Counted from the stretch's first letter, positions 7,454-14,778 are shown. The stretch is DNA of 16,065 nucleotides from DAOUMU01 sp034409055 (GCA_034409055.1 DAOUMU010000080.1:1-16065); one strand, 5' to 3'. Numbers and translations: made by a program. Notes: generated from the sequence alone by a model not told the origin.

Positions 7454-8165
7454 ACATGACGATTTCTCCATCGGCCAGGGTGACGACACGGGTGGCCCGG
7501 TTGGCGATGTCCCGGTCGTGCGTTACCAGCACCACCGTTTTGCCCTGCTCAAGCAGATCTTCGAACACATCCAGCACCGCTCCAGCCGTGACCGAATCGA
7601 GGCTGCCGGTTGGTTCGTCGGCTACCAGGATCGGTGGATCGTTGGCCATCGCCCGGGCGATGGCCACTCGCTGCTGCTGCCCACCCGAAACGGCCGAGGG
7701 CAGTTTGTGGGCATGGTCGGCAATTTCCATTTGTTCCAGCAGGTGCAGCGCTCGCTGCCGCTGCTGGCGGATCGAGTACCTGCGGGCAAAATCCATCGGC
7801 AAGGTCACGTTTTGCAGCACGGTCAGGGTGGGCAGAAGTTCAAAGGTTTGAAAAACAACCCCCACGGTCTGGCCGCGCCACCTGGCCGCCTTTTCTGCGC
7901 CCAGTTTGTGCACCGGGGTTCCAGCCACCCACACCTCACCCGAGGTGGTATGATCGAGACCGGTGACCATATTGACCAGGGTGGTCTTGCCGCTGCCTGA
8001 CTTGCCCATAACGACCACAAACTCACCCGGTTGGATTTGCAGATCAATGCTCTTGAGGGCCACCACCTCACCGGCTAAACCGTAGTACTTTTTTACAACT
8101 TGCCGCAGATCGATGAGGGGTCCGTTATTGGAGTTTTCTGATCTATTTTGCTTAAAACTCAGCAT
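7452..8165 (-). CDS. MacB/LolD-type ABC transporter ATP-binding protein (copy 1)
   Basis: This is the 237-residue ATPase subunit expected to pair with the FtsX-type permease encoded just downstream. It is complete: Walker A GKSGSGKTT (54-62), Q-loop Gln106 in VVFQTFELLPTL, signature VSGGQQQRVAIARAM (159-173), Walker B ILVADEP (179-185), D-loop SLD and H-loop His216 in VTHD. The ATG at 8165 is chosen because AGGAGA lies just before it; reading further upstream would enter the methyltransferase gene. About 47 bp separate it from that gene, and 93 bp with heptamer repeats separate it from the permease. It is closely similar to the ATPase at 8969-9715, so the pair may form a heterodimer or have arisen by duplication. 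Confidence 0.93.
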   Translation of the reverse strand: MLSFKQNRSENSNNGPLIDLRQVVKKYYGLAGEVVALKSIDLQIQPGEFVVVMGKSGSGKTTLVNMVTGLDHTTSGEVWVAGTPVHKLGAEKAARWRGQTVGVVFQTFELLPTLTVLQNVTLPMDFARRYSIRQQRQRALHLLEQMEIADHAHKLPSAVSGGQQQRVAIARAMANDPPILVADEPTGSLDSVTAGAVLDVFEDLLEQGKTVVLVTHDRDIANRATRVVTLADGEIVM

Positions 8166-8183
8166 AAACTTCTCCTGCTGAAA

Positions 8184-8210
8184 AGTTATCAGTTCACTGC
8201 CCACTGATAC
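8184..8210. repeat. short heptamer-periodic repeat
   Basis: The stretch AGTTATC/AGTTCAC/TGCCCAC/TGATAC shows loose 7-bp periodicity, of the 'cagttatcag/cagtggg' kind seen as short tandem repeats in cyanobacteria and Chloroflexota. It lies between the methyltransferase and the first ATPase gene, just 5' of the latter's ribosome binding site. Confidence 0.4.
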
Positions 8211-8212
8211 AA

Positions 8213-8938
8213 CTACCACACCCCTGGCAGCAGCCGATAGCGCACATTCGCCGCATACTCTTTGTAGCCCGCTAACTTCTCGCGCAGCATTCTGTCCTCC
8301 AGCCTGGTTCGTACAACAAAAAGAGGTACCGACAGCACCATCGGGATGAGTGCCCACCACGAGCCAAGCAGGAACGGGGTGGCCAGTTGGTATAGAATGG
8401 CCCCCACGTAACCCGGATGGCGCACGAACTGGTAAGGTCCACCCGTTTGAACGGTATGTTCTTTGTGGATGCGCACGGTCGTTGAGAAGAAAGCATTAGA
8501 GGCGGTGGCCCAGATAACCATCACCCATCCCAAAGCAAAACCAACTGTTCCAACTACATGGAGAGCCAGGGGCATCGGCGGCGACCAGCCGAAGCGCAGG
8601 TTCAGTCCGGCGATGATCCACGAGATCATCGGCAGCAGCCCAGCGGCCATGCCGGTGATAAATTTGTCCCCCTTTTGTGCCCCCTCTTCGCGCAGGCCCC
8701 TGGATCGTTCAGCCAACAGAGCCGGGTTGATCGGGATCATAATCAAAACGTGGGCGACAGAGGCCGCGACGAACAGGCCGATAAAGACCCAGCCCCAGAC
8801 CCAATTCCAACGGCCGGCGGCCAGGAACAAGATGGCGGCAATGAACGGCAAGCCTACGGCGGCTTTGACCACCCACATGATGATCCCCTGTCTTATTTCT
8901 GGAGTAATTTCTGGCTTAACCAAGGTACTGTTGCGCAT
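8213..8938 (-). CDS. isoprenylcysteine carboxyl methyltransferase/PEMT-like membrane protein
   Basis: This is a 241-residue integral membrane protein of the ICMT/phospholipid methyltransferase superfamily, which uses S-adenosylmethionine to methylate membrane-embedded substrates. Helices are at about 22-40, 47-70, 96-112, 125-146 and 178-210. The diagnostic C-terminal block is 'GPYQFVRHPGYVGAILY' (167-183) with the RHPGY motif (173-177), then 'RTRLEDRMLREKLAGYKEYAANVRYRLLPGVW' in pattern, whose Glu214 and the R/E residues after it match the cofactor-binding end of the family. GGAGGAT precedes the ATG. It sits between two ABC ATPase genes in one operon (gaps 30 and 47 bp). The real substrate in bacteria of this kind is not known; a link to the transporter is inferred from position only. 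Confidence 0.85.
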   Translation of the reverse strand: MRNSTLVKPEITPEIRQGIIMWVVKAAVGLPFIAAILFLAAGRWNWVWGWVFIGLFVAASVAHVLIMIPINPALLAERSRGLREEGAQKGDKFITGMAAGLLPMISWIIAGLNLRFGWSPPMPLALHVVGTVGFALGWVMVIWATASNAFFSTTVRIHKEHTVQTGGPYQFVRHPGYVGAILYQLATPFLLGSWWALIPMVLSVPLFVVRTRLEDRMLREKLAGYKEYAANVRYRLLPGVW

Positions 8939-8968
8939 AGTTATCCTCCAATAGGTGATGCCAAATGA

Positions 8969-9715
8969 TCATATCCCTTCATCAACGATCAGGCCATCGG
9001 CCAGCACAACCGTGCGTTGGGTTCGCTCGGCCAATTCGTTGTCGTGGGTAACCATCAGAATCGTCTTGCCGCGCTCCACCAGGTTCTGAAAAAGCCGAAT
9101 GACCGCCTCGGCTGTCTTGGAGTCCAGGTTGCCCGTTGGCTCATCGGCGGCCAACAGAGGCGGGTCGTTAGCCAGGGCACGGGCAATGGCGATGCTTTGT
9201 TGCTGGCCCCCCGAGAGGGCCGAAGGTAGTTGGTGGGCATAGTCAATCATCTCTACCTGTTCCAGCAGATGCATCGCTCGCTCAGGACGCTCGCCAGGAG
9301 GATACCGTCCGCAATAGTCCATGGGCAGCATAACGTTCTCGATGGCTGTCAGCGTCGGCAAGAGTTGAAAGAACTGAAAGATGACGCCAATGGCCCGACC
9401 ACGCCACACGGCGATCTGTCCTTCTTTGAGCTTATGCACCGCCGTGTTGCCGACCAATACTTCACCCGACGTGGGGCGATCAATGCCGGTAATCATATTG
9501 ATGAGCGTAGACTTACCGCTGCCCGACTTGCCGACAATGGACACAAACTCGCCGGGACCTACTTTTAAGTCTATGCCTTTGAGGGCGGTAAAGACACCGG
9601 CTGCGCCTTCGTACGTTTTTACGACTTGCCGCAGGTCGACGAGGTGTCCGTTCCTGCTTCTGTGGTGTCCGTTCGATGTTTTAGATTTATTTCGCTTGAG
9701 GTTGATTCTGAACAT
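8969..9715 (-). CDS. MacB/LolD-type ABC transporter ATP-binding protein (copy 2)
   Basis: This is a 248-residue ATPase, first gene of the transporter operon. Motifs, numbered from GTG 9721: Walker A GKSGSGKST (64-72), Q-loop Gln116, signature LSGGQQQ (169-175), Walker B LLAADEP (189-195), H-loop His226. The residue right after the signature is Ser176 where nearly all MacB/LolD proteins, including the partner copy, have Arg (LSGGQQQR). The N-terminal 25 residues are basic and polar. ATG 9715 is used since GGAACGG lies 6 bp before it; GTG 9721 would add two residues but leaves no spacing. Promoter TTGACA-N16-TATTAC lies upstream. Together with copy 1 it may form a heteromeric pump with the two-module permease. 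Confidence 0.92.
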   Translation of the reverse strand: MFRINLKRNKSKTSNGHHRSRNGHLVDLRQVVKTYEGAAGVFTALKGIDLKVGPGEFVSIVGKSGSGKSTLINMITGIDRPTSGEVLVGNTAVHKLKEGQIAVWRGRAIGVIFQFFQLLPTLTAIENVMLPMDYCGRYPPGERPERAMHLLEQVEMIDYAHQLPSALSGGQQQSIAIARALANDPPLLAADEPTGNLDSKTAEAVIRLFQNLVERGKTILMVTHDNELAERTQRTVVLADGLIVDEGI

Positions 9716-9739
9716 CGTCACCCGTTCCAGACGCTGATA

Positions 9740-9911
9740 ACGACTAATGAAGATTAAGAAAATAATCCGGTAATAGGCTTTCTTACAGTTATGTCAATAT
9801 TATTGCTCCAAGCGGACCACAGTCCGCGACTCAGGCGGCTGGCCTGTGGTCCAGCCAGAGCACAACAGAGCACCCTATTACCGAATTAAATTTTTAGCGT
9901 TCATAAGTCGT
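9740..9911. repeat. nested inverted repeat in the operon leader region
   Basis: Three pairs of arms share one centre: ACGACTAATGAA (9740-9751) with TTCATAAGTCGT (9900-9911); CGGTAATAGG (9768-9777) with CCTATTACCG (9874-9883); GGACCACAG (9814-9822) with CTGTGGTCC (9844-9852). There is no ORF. It may be a MITE of another family or a palindromic control region. No target duplication was found around any pair of arms. The rest of the 9716-9963 gap holds nothing else recognisable. Confidence 0.65.
9770..9797 (-). promoter_or_regulatory. candidate promoter of the ABC transporter operon
   Basis: On the minus strand TTGACA (9792-9797) and TATTAC (9770-9775) are separated by 16 bp. A start near 9763 would give a leader of about 48 nt before ATG 9715. 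The -10 lies in the middle arm of the nested inverted repeat, so expression may depend on that element. Confidence 0.45.
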
Positions 9912-9963
9912 CACTACGAGTCAAAAACACACAGTGCTGTGCATTACCTGAAAAGCGCACTAC

Positions 9964-10203
9964 TTAGCCAGAGTGCGAAGTCTTCTCAGAATTGAGTTCG
10001 ACACAGTGCAGAGAGACGAGGGCCAGGCCAAAGTCGCGCATCCGGTTCAGTACGCCATAGAGCGCGGCCTGGTCTGGGAGCGGACCGGAGAGTACCGCTT
10101 CGCCCTCCGGCAGATTCTCGATCTCTAGCCCGCTAAACCAATCGATCCACTGATCGGACAGATGGCCTTTCACCCGAATTTGACAGAATATTGGATCGGT
10201 CAC
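9964..10203 (-). CDS. conserved small protein linked to LuxR/MalT regulator
   Basis: This is a 79-residue protein with GTG start; AAAGGGA lies 5 bp ahead of the GTG. The layout is two short beta-rich parts around 'QWIDWFSGLEIENLPEGEAVLSGPLPDQAALYGVLNRMRDFGL'. The 'L.GPLPDQAALYGVL' block is one I recognise from many unnamed short proteins of Chloroflexota and Actinobacteria, but no function is known to me. It lies 97 bp downstream of the MalT-like regulator on the same strand, so both may be on one transcript. It has no signal peptide, membrane helix or Cys cluster. A modulator or partner of the regulator is a guess from position. Confidence 0.75.
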   Translation of the reverse strand: MTDPIFCQIRVKGHLSDQWIDWFSGLEIENLPEGEAVLSGPLPDQAALYGVLNRMRDFGLALVSLHCVELNSEKTSHSG

Positions 10204-10300
10204 AATGGTCCCTTTCTACATTCTAGTTTACGACAAAACCGGGCGGCGTGTCATCCACCAAAAGGTGGGTTAGGAGGTGGATAGAAGGGGGATAACGGGG

Positions 10301-13096
10301 TTACATCAACTTCAAGTCTCTGGCCCGGGCCACCGCCTGCGTTCGACTGGAAACGTCGAGCTTGCGGTAGATGTTATTGAGGTGAGTTTTGACTGTACTG
10401 ACGGCCACAATCAGTTCTTGAGCGATTTCTCGATTGGATAGGCCGGCTGCGGTCAACCGTAGCACTTCGAGTTCGCGCTCGCTGAGAGGTTCGACCAACG
10501 GCGAAGGAGGATGAACGATAGGCGAAGGTTCCTGGCCTGGCGTCTCACCTGCCAACGCAGCCAGAAGCTTGCCCACATAATCTACGGCAATGCTGCGGGC
10601 TGCTGCCTGCCGTAGTAGGGCGGCCATCGCTGGACCTTTATCAATGAAGAGGCGCACGTAGCCTTCCGGTTCGGCCAGAAACAGGGCCTGCTCCAACGAG
10701 ATCATCGCCTGAGTCACGTTGCCCTGCGCCTGGAAAGCCAACGCCTGCAGAGCCAAGATTTCGATGAGGAAGCCCGTCCACTGGGCAGTCTCGGCCATCT
10801 GGCCCAGCAACTTTAGCACGGCTAAAGCTTCGTCAGGCTGTCCCTGGGCCAGGCGCACCTGGGTCAACGGAATATATTCAAACGCAGTAAGTAAAGGGGC
10901 CGCGATCTCCCTTTCCAGCTCATCCGGGCCGATATGTCTATCCAAACCACGTTCCTCAACCCAACCTAAGGCCGCTGCCAGGTCGCCCTGGGCCACCCAC
11001 AGACGCACCTGGTATGTGGCCACCAGGATATCGTCCATTTCCATCGCGTCAAAGTTTTCTGCCAGTTGCCGAGCCGTTTGGATCGCCTGGCGAGCACCGG
11101 CTGTATCTCCCTGCGCCTGCTTGACTTGGGCCAGACTGAAATAACCGTACAAACTTGCGATTTCTGACCATCTGTCGCTCAGTTCGATGCCTTCTATAAG
11201 ATGATGGGTTGCGGCTTCTAAATCATTCCATTCACGCAGCAAATCTCCTAAGCCCATGAGCGGCATACCGGCAACGGGTCGCAGTAGCTTGCTCTGTCCA
11301 TCTTGGTTGGAACGAATAGTGGCTAAATCCAGAGCCTGTTCATAAAATTTTTTCGCTTTATGAAGCTGACCCTGGATCAAGGCAATGTGAGCCAGACGAC
11401 ACAGGGAGATCACCACAATAATGAGGTTGCCGGCTTGCTCGCCGACTCGGGCGGCCTCACTAAAAACCCGGGCCGCAGCCACAACATCACCGCTTATCAG
11501 GTGGGGCAGCCCCATATATGCGGCAATGTAACTGCGAAAGAATAGACTTTCCGCCGGTAGCAGTTCCAGCGCCTGCTGAGACAGTTCGGCACTCTGGCGT
11601 GTATCTGCCTGACAGGTTGCAATAAAGGCCCGTAGGGTCATGATTTCACCGGCAGCAACACCAGCCGTATCGGCGGCAATCGCATCTTGCAAACGGTCTT
11701 GAATAACGTCCAGCGGATGACCGTTCAGCAACAGGATTACCGCATGATAAACGCAAAGTCTGGGATGAGCGCGTGTGACCTCAACAGGCAAGCTTTCCAC
11801 CCAGCCAAGCAGAGTGGTGACCTCACTGCGCATCATCGTTGCTTCTGCGACCTGTTCAATCAGGTTGGCTGCTCGTTCTAAATCACCCGCAGATATGGCG
11901 TGATCTATCGCCGGAGGCATCAACCCGTTTTGCGCATACCACTCGCTGGCCCGGCGGTGCAATTCAGCTATCCCCTCTTTTTTCGTCCCAGGTGGGGATG
12001 AAGGGGGGATAATCTGGTGCAAGCGACTGCGCAAAAAGTCGGCAAAAAGGTGGTGATAGCGATACCATTGTCGTTGGCCGTCGAGGGAGATCAGGAACAG
12101 GTTGGCATGCTCTAACTGATGTAAAATGGTCTCGCTATCCTCACGGCCGGTCACCGCATTGCACAGCGGAGCGGTCAGGTGGTCCAGGATAGAGGTCTGG
12201 CACAAGAAGTCGTGAATCTCCTCGGGCTGCCGGGCCATGACTTCCTCGGCCAGATAGTCGATGATGTGGTGGTGGCTGCCACGGAAGGCGGCAATGAAAT
12301 CGGCGGCGTGCTCTGTGACCTGGCCCCGCATTGACAGCGCTGCCAATTGCAGGCCCGCAATCCAGCCCTCGGTGCGGGCTTCCAGCGCGGCTATATCCTC
12401 GGGCGAGAGGTCGAGTCCCATGGCCTGGTTGAGAAACATGACCGCTTCATCCAGAGTAAAGCGCAGGGCTGCGGCCCGGAGTTCAATCAGTTGGTTGTGG
12501 GTGCGCAGGCGGGCCAGGGGCAAAGGGGGATCGGCCCGGCTGGCGATGACCAGATGCATCTGTGGCGGCAGGTGATCGAGCAGAAAAGTTAGCCCCTCAT
12601 GAATCGCCTGCTGCTCGATGATGTGATAGTCGTCCAACAGCAGCACAAAATCGAAGGATACTGCGGTGAGACTGTTGATCAGCATCGTCAGGGCCGTCTT
12701 TAGGGGTGGCGGTTGAGGGGATTGAAGCAGAGCCCTGGCATCCGTGCCAACATCTGGCTGGATCGCCTCCAGGGCAGCGATCAAGTAGATAAAAAAGCGC
12801 ACCGGATCGTTGTCGTCGGCGTCAAGCGAGAGCCAAGCAACTTTGGAAGGATGAAGGATGAAGGATGAAGGATGAAGGTCCGTTTGATTACTTTCATCCT
12901 TCATCCCTTCGCCTTCATCCTTTCGGGAAAGCCATTCGACCAGCAGGGTTGTCTTGCCAAAACCGGCCGGAGCGGAGATGAGGGTGAGCTTGTGTTGGAG
13001 GCCGGCGTTCAACTGCTCGATCAAGTGTGGGCGTGGCACCAACTCTGACCGGACGGGAGGGATATAAAGTTTAGTGGTCAGTAAGGGTATTTCCAT
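10301..13096 (-). CDS. MalT-like LuxR-family ATP-dependent transcriptional regulator
   Basis: This 931-residue protein has the standard order of large MalT-type (LAL) activators. The N-terminal 'LLTTKLYIPPVR' (5-16) is typical and fixes the start. Next come a STAND ATPase with Walker A APAGFGKTT (42-50) and Walker B VLLLDDYH (151-158), helical repeats (TPR-like, about 380-850) that sense an effector, and a LuxR/FixJ helix-turn-helix (871-931: 'LSERELEVLRLTAAGLSNREIAQEL', recognition helix near STVKTHLNNIY). Residues about 58-85 are an extra low-complexity stretch between Walker A and VAWLSLD, coded by a heptamer repeat (12846-12923) and absent from typical members. An extended -10 lies only 7 bp before the ATG, so the mRNA may be leaderless. 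Target genes are unknown. Confidence 0.93.
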   Translation of the reverse strand: MEIPLLTTKLYIPPVRSELVPRPHLIEQLNAGLQHKLTLISAPAGFGKTTLLVEWLSRKDEGEGMKDESNQTDLHPSSFILHPSKVAWLSLDADDNDPVRFFIYLIAALEAIQPDVGTDARALLQSPQPPPLKTALTMLINSLTAVSFDFVLLLDDYHIIEQQAIHEGLTFLLDHLPPQMHLVIASRADPPLPLARLRTHNQLIELRAAALRFTLDEAVMFLNQAMGLDLSPEDIAALEARTEGWIAGLQLAALSMRGQVTEHAADFIAAFRGSHHHIIDYLAEEVMARQPEEIHDFLCQTSILDHLTAPLCNAVTGREDSETILHQLEHANLFLISLDGQRQWYRYHHLFADFLRSRLHQIIPPSSPPGTKKEGIAELHRRASEWYAQNGLMPPAIDHAISAGDLERAANLIEQVAEATMMRSEVTTLLGWVESLPVEVTRAHPRLCVYHAVILLLNGHPLDVIQDRLQDAIAADTAGVAAGEIMTLRAFIATCQADTRQSAELSQQALELLPAESLFFRSYIAAYMGLPHLISGDVVAAARVFSEAARVGEQAGNLIIVVISLCRLAHIALIQGQLHKAKKFYEQALDLATIRSNQDGQSKLLRPVAGMPLMGLGDLLREWNDLEAATHHLIEGIELSDRWSEIASLYGYFSLAQVKQAQGDTAGARQAIQTARQLAENFDAMEMDDILVATYQVRLWVAQGDLAAALGWVEERGLDRHIGPDELEREIAAPLLTAFEYIPLTQVRLAQGQPDEALAVLKLLGQMAETAQWTGFLIEILALQALAFQAQGNVTQAMISLEQALFLAEPEGYVRLFIDKGPAMAALLRQAAARSIAVDYVGKLLAALAGETPGQEPSPIVHPPSPLVEPLSERELEVLRLTAAGLSNREIAQELIVAVSTVKTHLNNIYRKLDVSSRTQAVARARDLKLM
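12846..12923. repeat. heptamer tandem repeat with inverted arm, inside the regulator gene
   Basis: GAAGGAT is repeated four times in a row (12846-12878). After a 13-bp spacer the inverse units TTCATCC recur (12892-12923). The whole forms a long imperfect hairpin. It is read in frame and adds about 27 residues to the LuxR-type protein. Confidence 0.85.
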
Positions 13097-13103
13097 ACAG
13101 GCA

Positions 13104-13112
13104 AGTATACCA
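13104..13112 (-). promoter_or_regulatory. extended -10 of the LuxR regulator gene, likely leaderless
   Basis: On the minus strand TGGTATACT is an extended -10 (TGn-TATACT). Only 7 bp separate it from ATG 13096, which places the transcription start at or next to the start codon. No Shine-Dalgarno is present and no clear -35 is seen. Confidence 0.4.
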
Positions 13113-13142
13113 CAACCCGGTGAGGGGAAAAAAGTTCATCGT

Positions 13143-13172
13143 TTGGTTGAACGGGTAGAGGTAGGGTATAAT
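13143..13172 (+). promoter_or_regulatory. candidate promoter of the obgE cluster
   Basis: TTGGTT (13143-13148) and TATAAT (13167-13172) are 18 bp apart. The start near 13179 would give a leader of about 170 nt to obgE that includes the heptamer repeats at 13195-13263. No other clear sigma70 site was found before obgE. Confidence 0.45.
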
Positions 13173-13194
13173 CTTAACTGGTAACCATCCACAT

Positions 13195-13263
13195 CGATTT
13201 ACGATTTCAGATTGCCGATTTGCGATTGAAATCACTGCCAGAGCTAATCGTAAATCGTAAATT
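13195..13263. repeat. heptamer-periodic tandem repeats (STRR-like), two inverted arrays
   Basis: 13195-13228 has units of the kind ATTTACG/ATTTCAG/ATTGCCG/ATTTGCG. 13245-13263 has AATCGTA twice, then AATT, in inverted orientation. These are the same units as at 7381-7453, so this is a dispersed family. It lies in the leader of obgE; a spurious ORF across it was ignored. Confidence 0.75.
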
Positions 13264-13351
13264 GGTCCTAGCAAAATTGTTTACAAAGTAAGATCGACAA
13301 TTTTTTGTTGATGTTAAGACGTAAACGCCTATCAGAGACAGGTGAGATTAG

Positions 13352-14611
13352 TTGTTTTTCGACGAAGCCAAAATCTTTGTAAAAGCGGGTGACGGGGGCG
13401 ATGGGGCCGTGGCCTTTCGCCGGGAAAAATTTGTACCTCGGGGTGGCCCAGCCGGTGGGCATGGGGGTAAGGGGGGGGATATCATCCTGGAGGTGGACTC
13501 CCAGCTCAACACCCTGATCCATTTTAAAAAGCGCAGCCACTTTAAGGCCGAGCGAGGTGGGCATGGGGGTGGCAAAAATATGACCGGCCCTGGGGGTCGT
13601 GATATGATCATTTCGGTGCCTCCCGGCACCGTAGCGCGTCATGCTGAAACGGGCCAGCTTTTGGCCGACCTGACCGAGCCGGGGCAACAGGCCGTGGTCG
13701 CTCACGGTGGCAAAGGGGGGCGCGGGAATACGGCCTTCAAAAGCTCGACCAACCAGGCTCCCAAAATCGCCGAACGTGGTCTGCCCGGCGAAGAGCTATG
13801 GATCACCCTGGAACTGAAATTGATTGCCGACGCCGGCCTGGTAGGAATGCCTAACGCAGGTAAAAGTACACTGCTGTCGGTGGTCAGCGCGGCCCGGCCC
13901 AAGATTGCCGATTACCCTTTCACCACGTTGCAACCCAACCTGGGCGTGGTGGTAATGGACCACCGTGACCTGGTGATGGCCGATATTCCCGGTCTGATTG
14001 AAGGTGCAGCCGAGGGGGCAGGGTTGGGCCATCAATTTTTGCGCCACATCGAGCGAAGTCGCTTGCTCGTCCACTTGCTCAATGGCGCTTCCCCTGATCC
14101 CCTGGCCGAGTTTGACCAGATTAATGAAGAGTTGGCCCTGTTTAGCCAGAAGCTGGCCGAAAAACCGCAAATTGTGGTATTAAATAAAATCGACTTGCCC
14201 GAGGCCCAGGCCCATTGGCCAGCCATCCGGGCTCGGGCGCAGGAATTAGACTTACCGGTGTATAAAATCTCGGCGGTGACGCAGCAGGGGGTGCGGGCGC
14301 TGGTGGCTGCCTTGTTCGAGTACCTGGATCAACTGCCCCGGGCGAGTCTTTTTGAGGAGGAGGTGCCTGTCTTTACTTTAGCTCAGGATCAGGACTTTTT
14401 TGAAATTGAAGCAGGACCGGATGGCTGGCGAGTTACCGGCCCCAAAATTGCGCAACTGGCCGTCCAAACTTATTGGGAGATGGATGAGGCCGTGATGCAC
14501 GCTTATCAAATTTTGGAGAAGATGGGCGTTCACGATGCCTTGCGAGAAGCCGGGGTGCAGCCGGGCGACACGGTTTTTCTGCATGATGTTGAATTAGAGT
14601 GGGTCTGGTGA
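13352..14611 (+). CDS. obgE: Obg GTPase (ObgE/CgtA)
   Basis: This is an essential GTPase involved in late 50S ribosome assembly and stress signalling. The 419-residue protein has the three family domains: glycine-rich Obg fold (1-158, 'KAGDGGDGAVAFRREKF', several GG-H-GG turns), G domain (about 159-329) with G1 GMPNAGKST (165-173), G2 Thr191-Thr192, G3 DIPG (211-214), G4 NKID (278-281) and G5 SAV (307-309), and the C-terminal OCT domain (about 335-419, ending ELEWVW). The start is TTG at 13352, supported by AGGTGAG five bases upstream and by the usual N-terminus MFFDEAKIFVKAG. obgE next to nadD is a common bacterial order. Confidence 0.97.
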   Translation: MFFDEAKIFVKAGDGGDGAVAFRREKFVPRGGPAGGHGGKGGDIILEVDSQLNTLIHFKKRSHFKAERGGHGGGKNMTGPGGRDMIISVPPGTVARHAETGQLLADLTEPGQQAVVAHGGKGGRGNTAFKSSTNQAPKIAERGLPGEELWITLELKLIADAGLVGMPNAGKSTLLSVVSAARPKIADYPFTTLQPNLGVVVMDHRDLVMADIPGLIEGAAEGAGLGHQFLRHIERSRLLVHLLNGASPDPLAEFDQINEELALFSQKLAEKPQIVVLNKIDLPEAQAHWPAIRARAQELDLPVYKISAVTQQGVRALVAALFEYLDQLPRASLFEEEVPVFTLAQDQDFFEIEAGPDGWRVTGPKIAQLAVQTYWEMDEAVMHAYQILEKMGVHDALREAGVQPGDTVFLHDVELEWVW

Positions 14612-14619
14612 GGCCAAGC

Positions 14620-14640
14620 CAATTAGCAATTAGCAATTTC
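14620..14640. repeat. heptamer tandem repeat (CAATTAG)
   Basis: CAATTAG, CAATTAG and CAATTTC follow each other 9 bp after the obgE stop, just ahead of the target duplication of the MITE. It has the same 7-bp period as the other repeats in the window. Confidence 0.7.
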
Positions 14641-14641
14641 T

Positions 14642-14778
14642 AAATGAAGGTGACTATTCACCTACCCTCCCGCAGGTTGCGATTGGCAATACACCGGCAC
14701 TCAAATATCCAATTGAAGGCATACTTTCGTGCTAAAAAATGCTAAAACCTGCGGGAGGGTGAACAGTTACAAATGAAG
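14642..14778. mobile_element. 121-bp MITE (IS66-like ends) with 8-bp target duplication
   Basis: The element spans 14650-14770. Its arms pair: GTGACTATTCACC...CTCCCGCAGGTT (14650-14678) against the reverse complement of 14746-14770 (GTAACTGTTCACCC...GCAGGTT). AAATGAAG flanks it exactly on both sides (14642-14649, 14771-14778). Ends beginning with GTAA and 8-bp duplications are typical of the IS66 family, so it is probably mobilised by an IS66-type transposase in trans. It has no ORF. The right copy of the duplication contains the nadD start codon. Confidence 0.85.

Noticed and set aside
9762..9889. GTAATAGG arms tested as ends of an IS66-like element
   Set aside because: The 8-bp flanks (ATAATCCG and CGAATTAA) differ, so no target duplication supports it.
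10255..10268. CCACC/GGTGG hairpin between the LuxR gene and the 79-residue gene
   Set aside because: Only five base pairs and no T-run on either strand, so not called a terminator.
13071..13274. 67-codon minus-strand ORF before the LuxR gene
   Set aside because: Composed mostly of the heptamer repeats; no ribosome binding site; overlaps the likely promoters.
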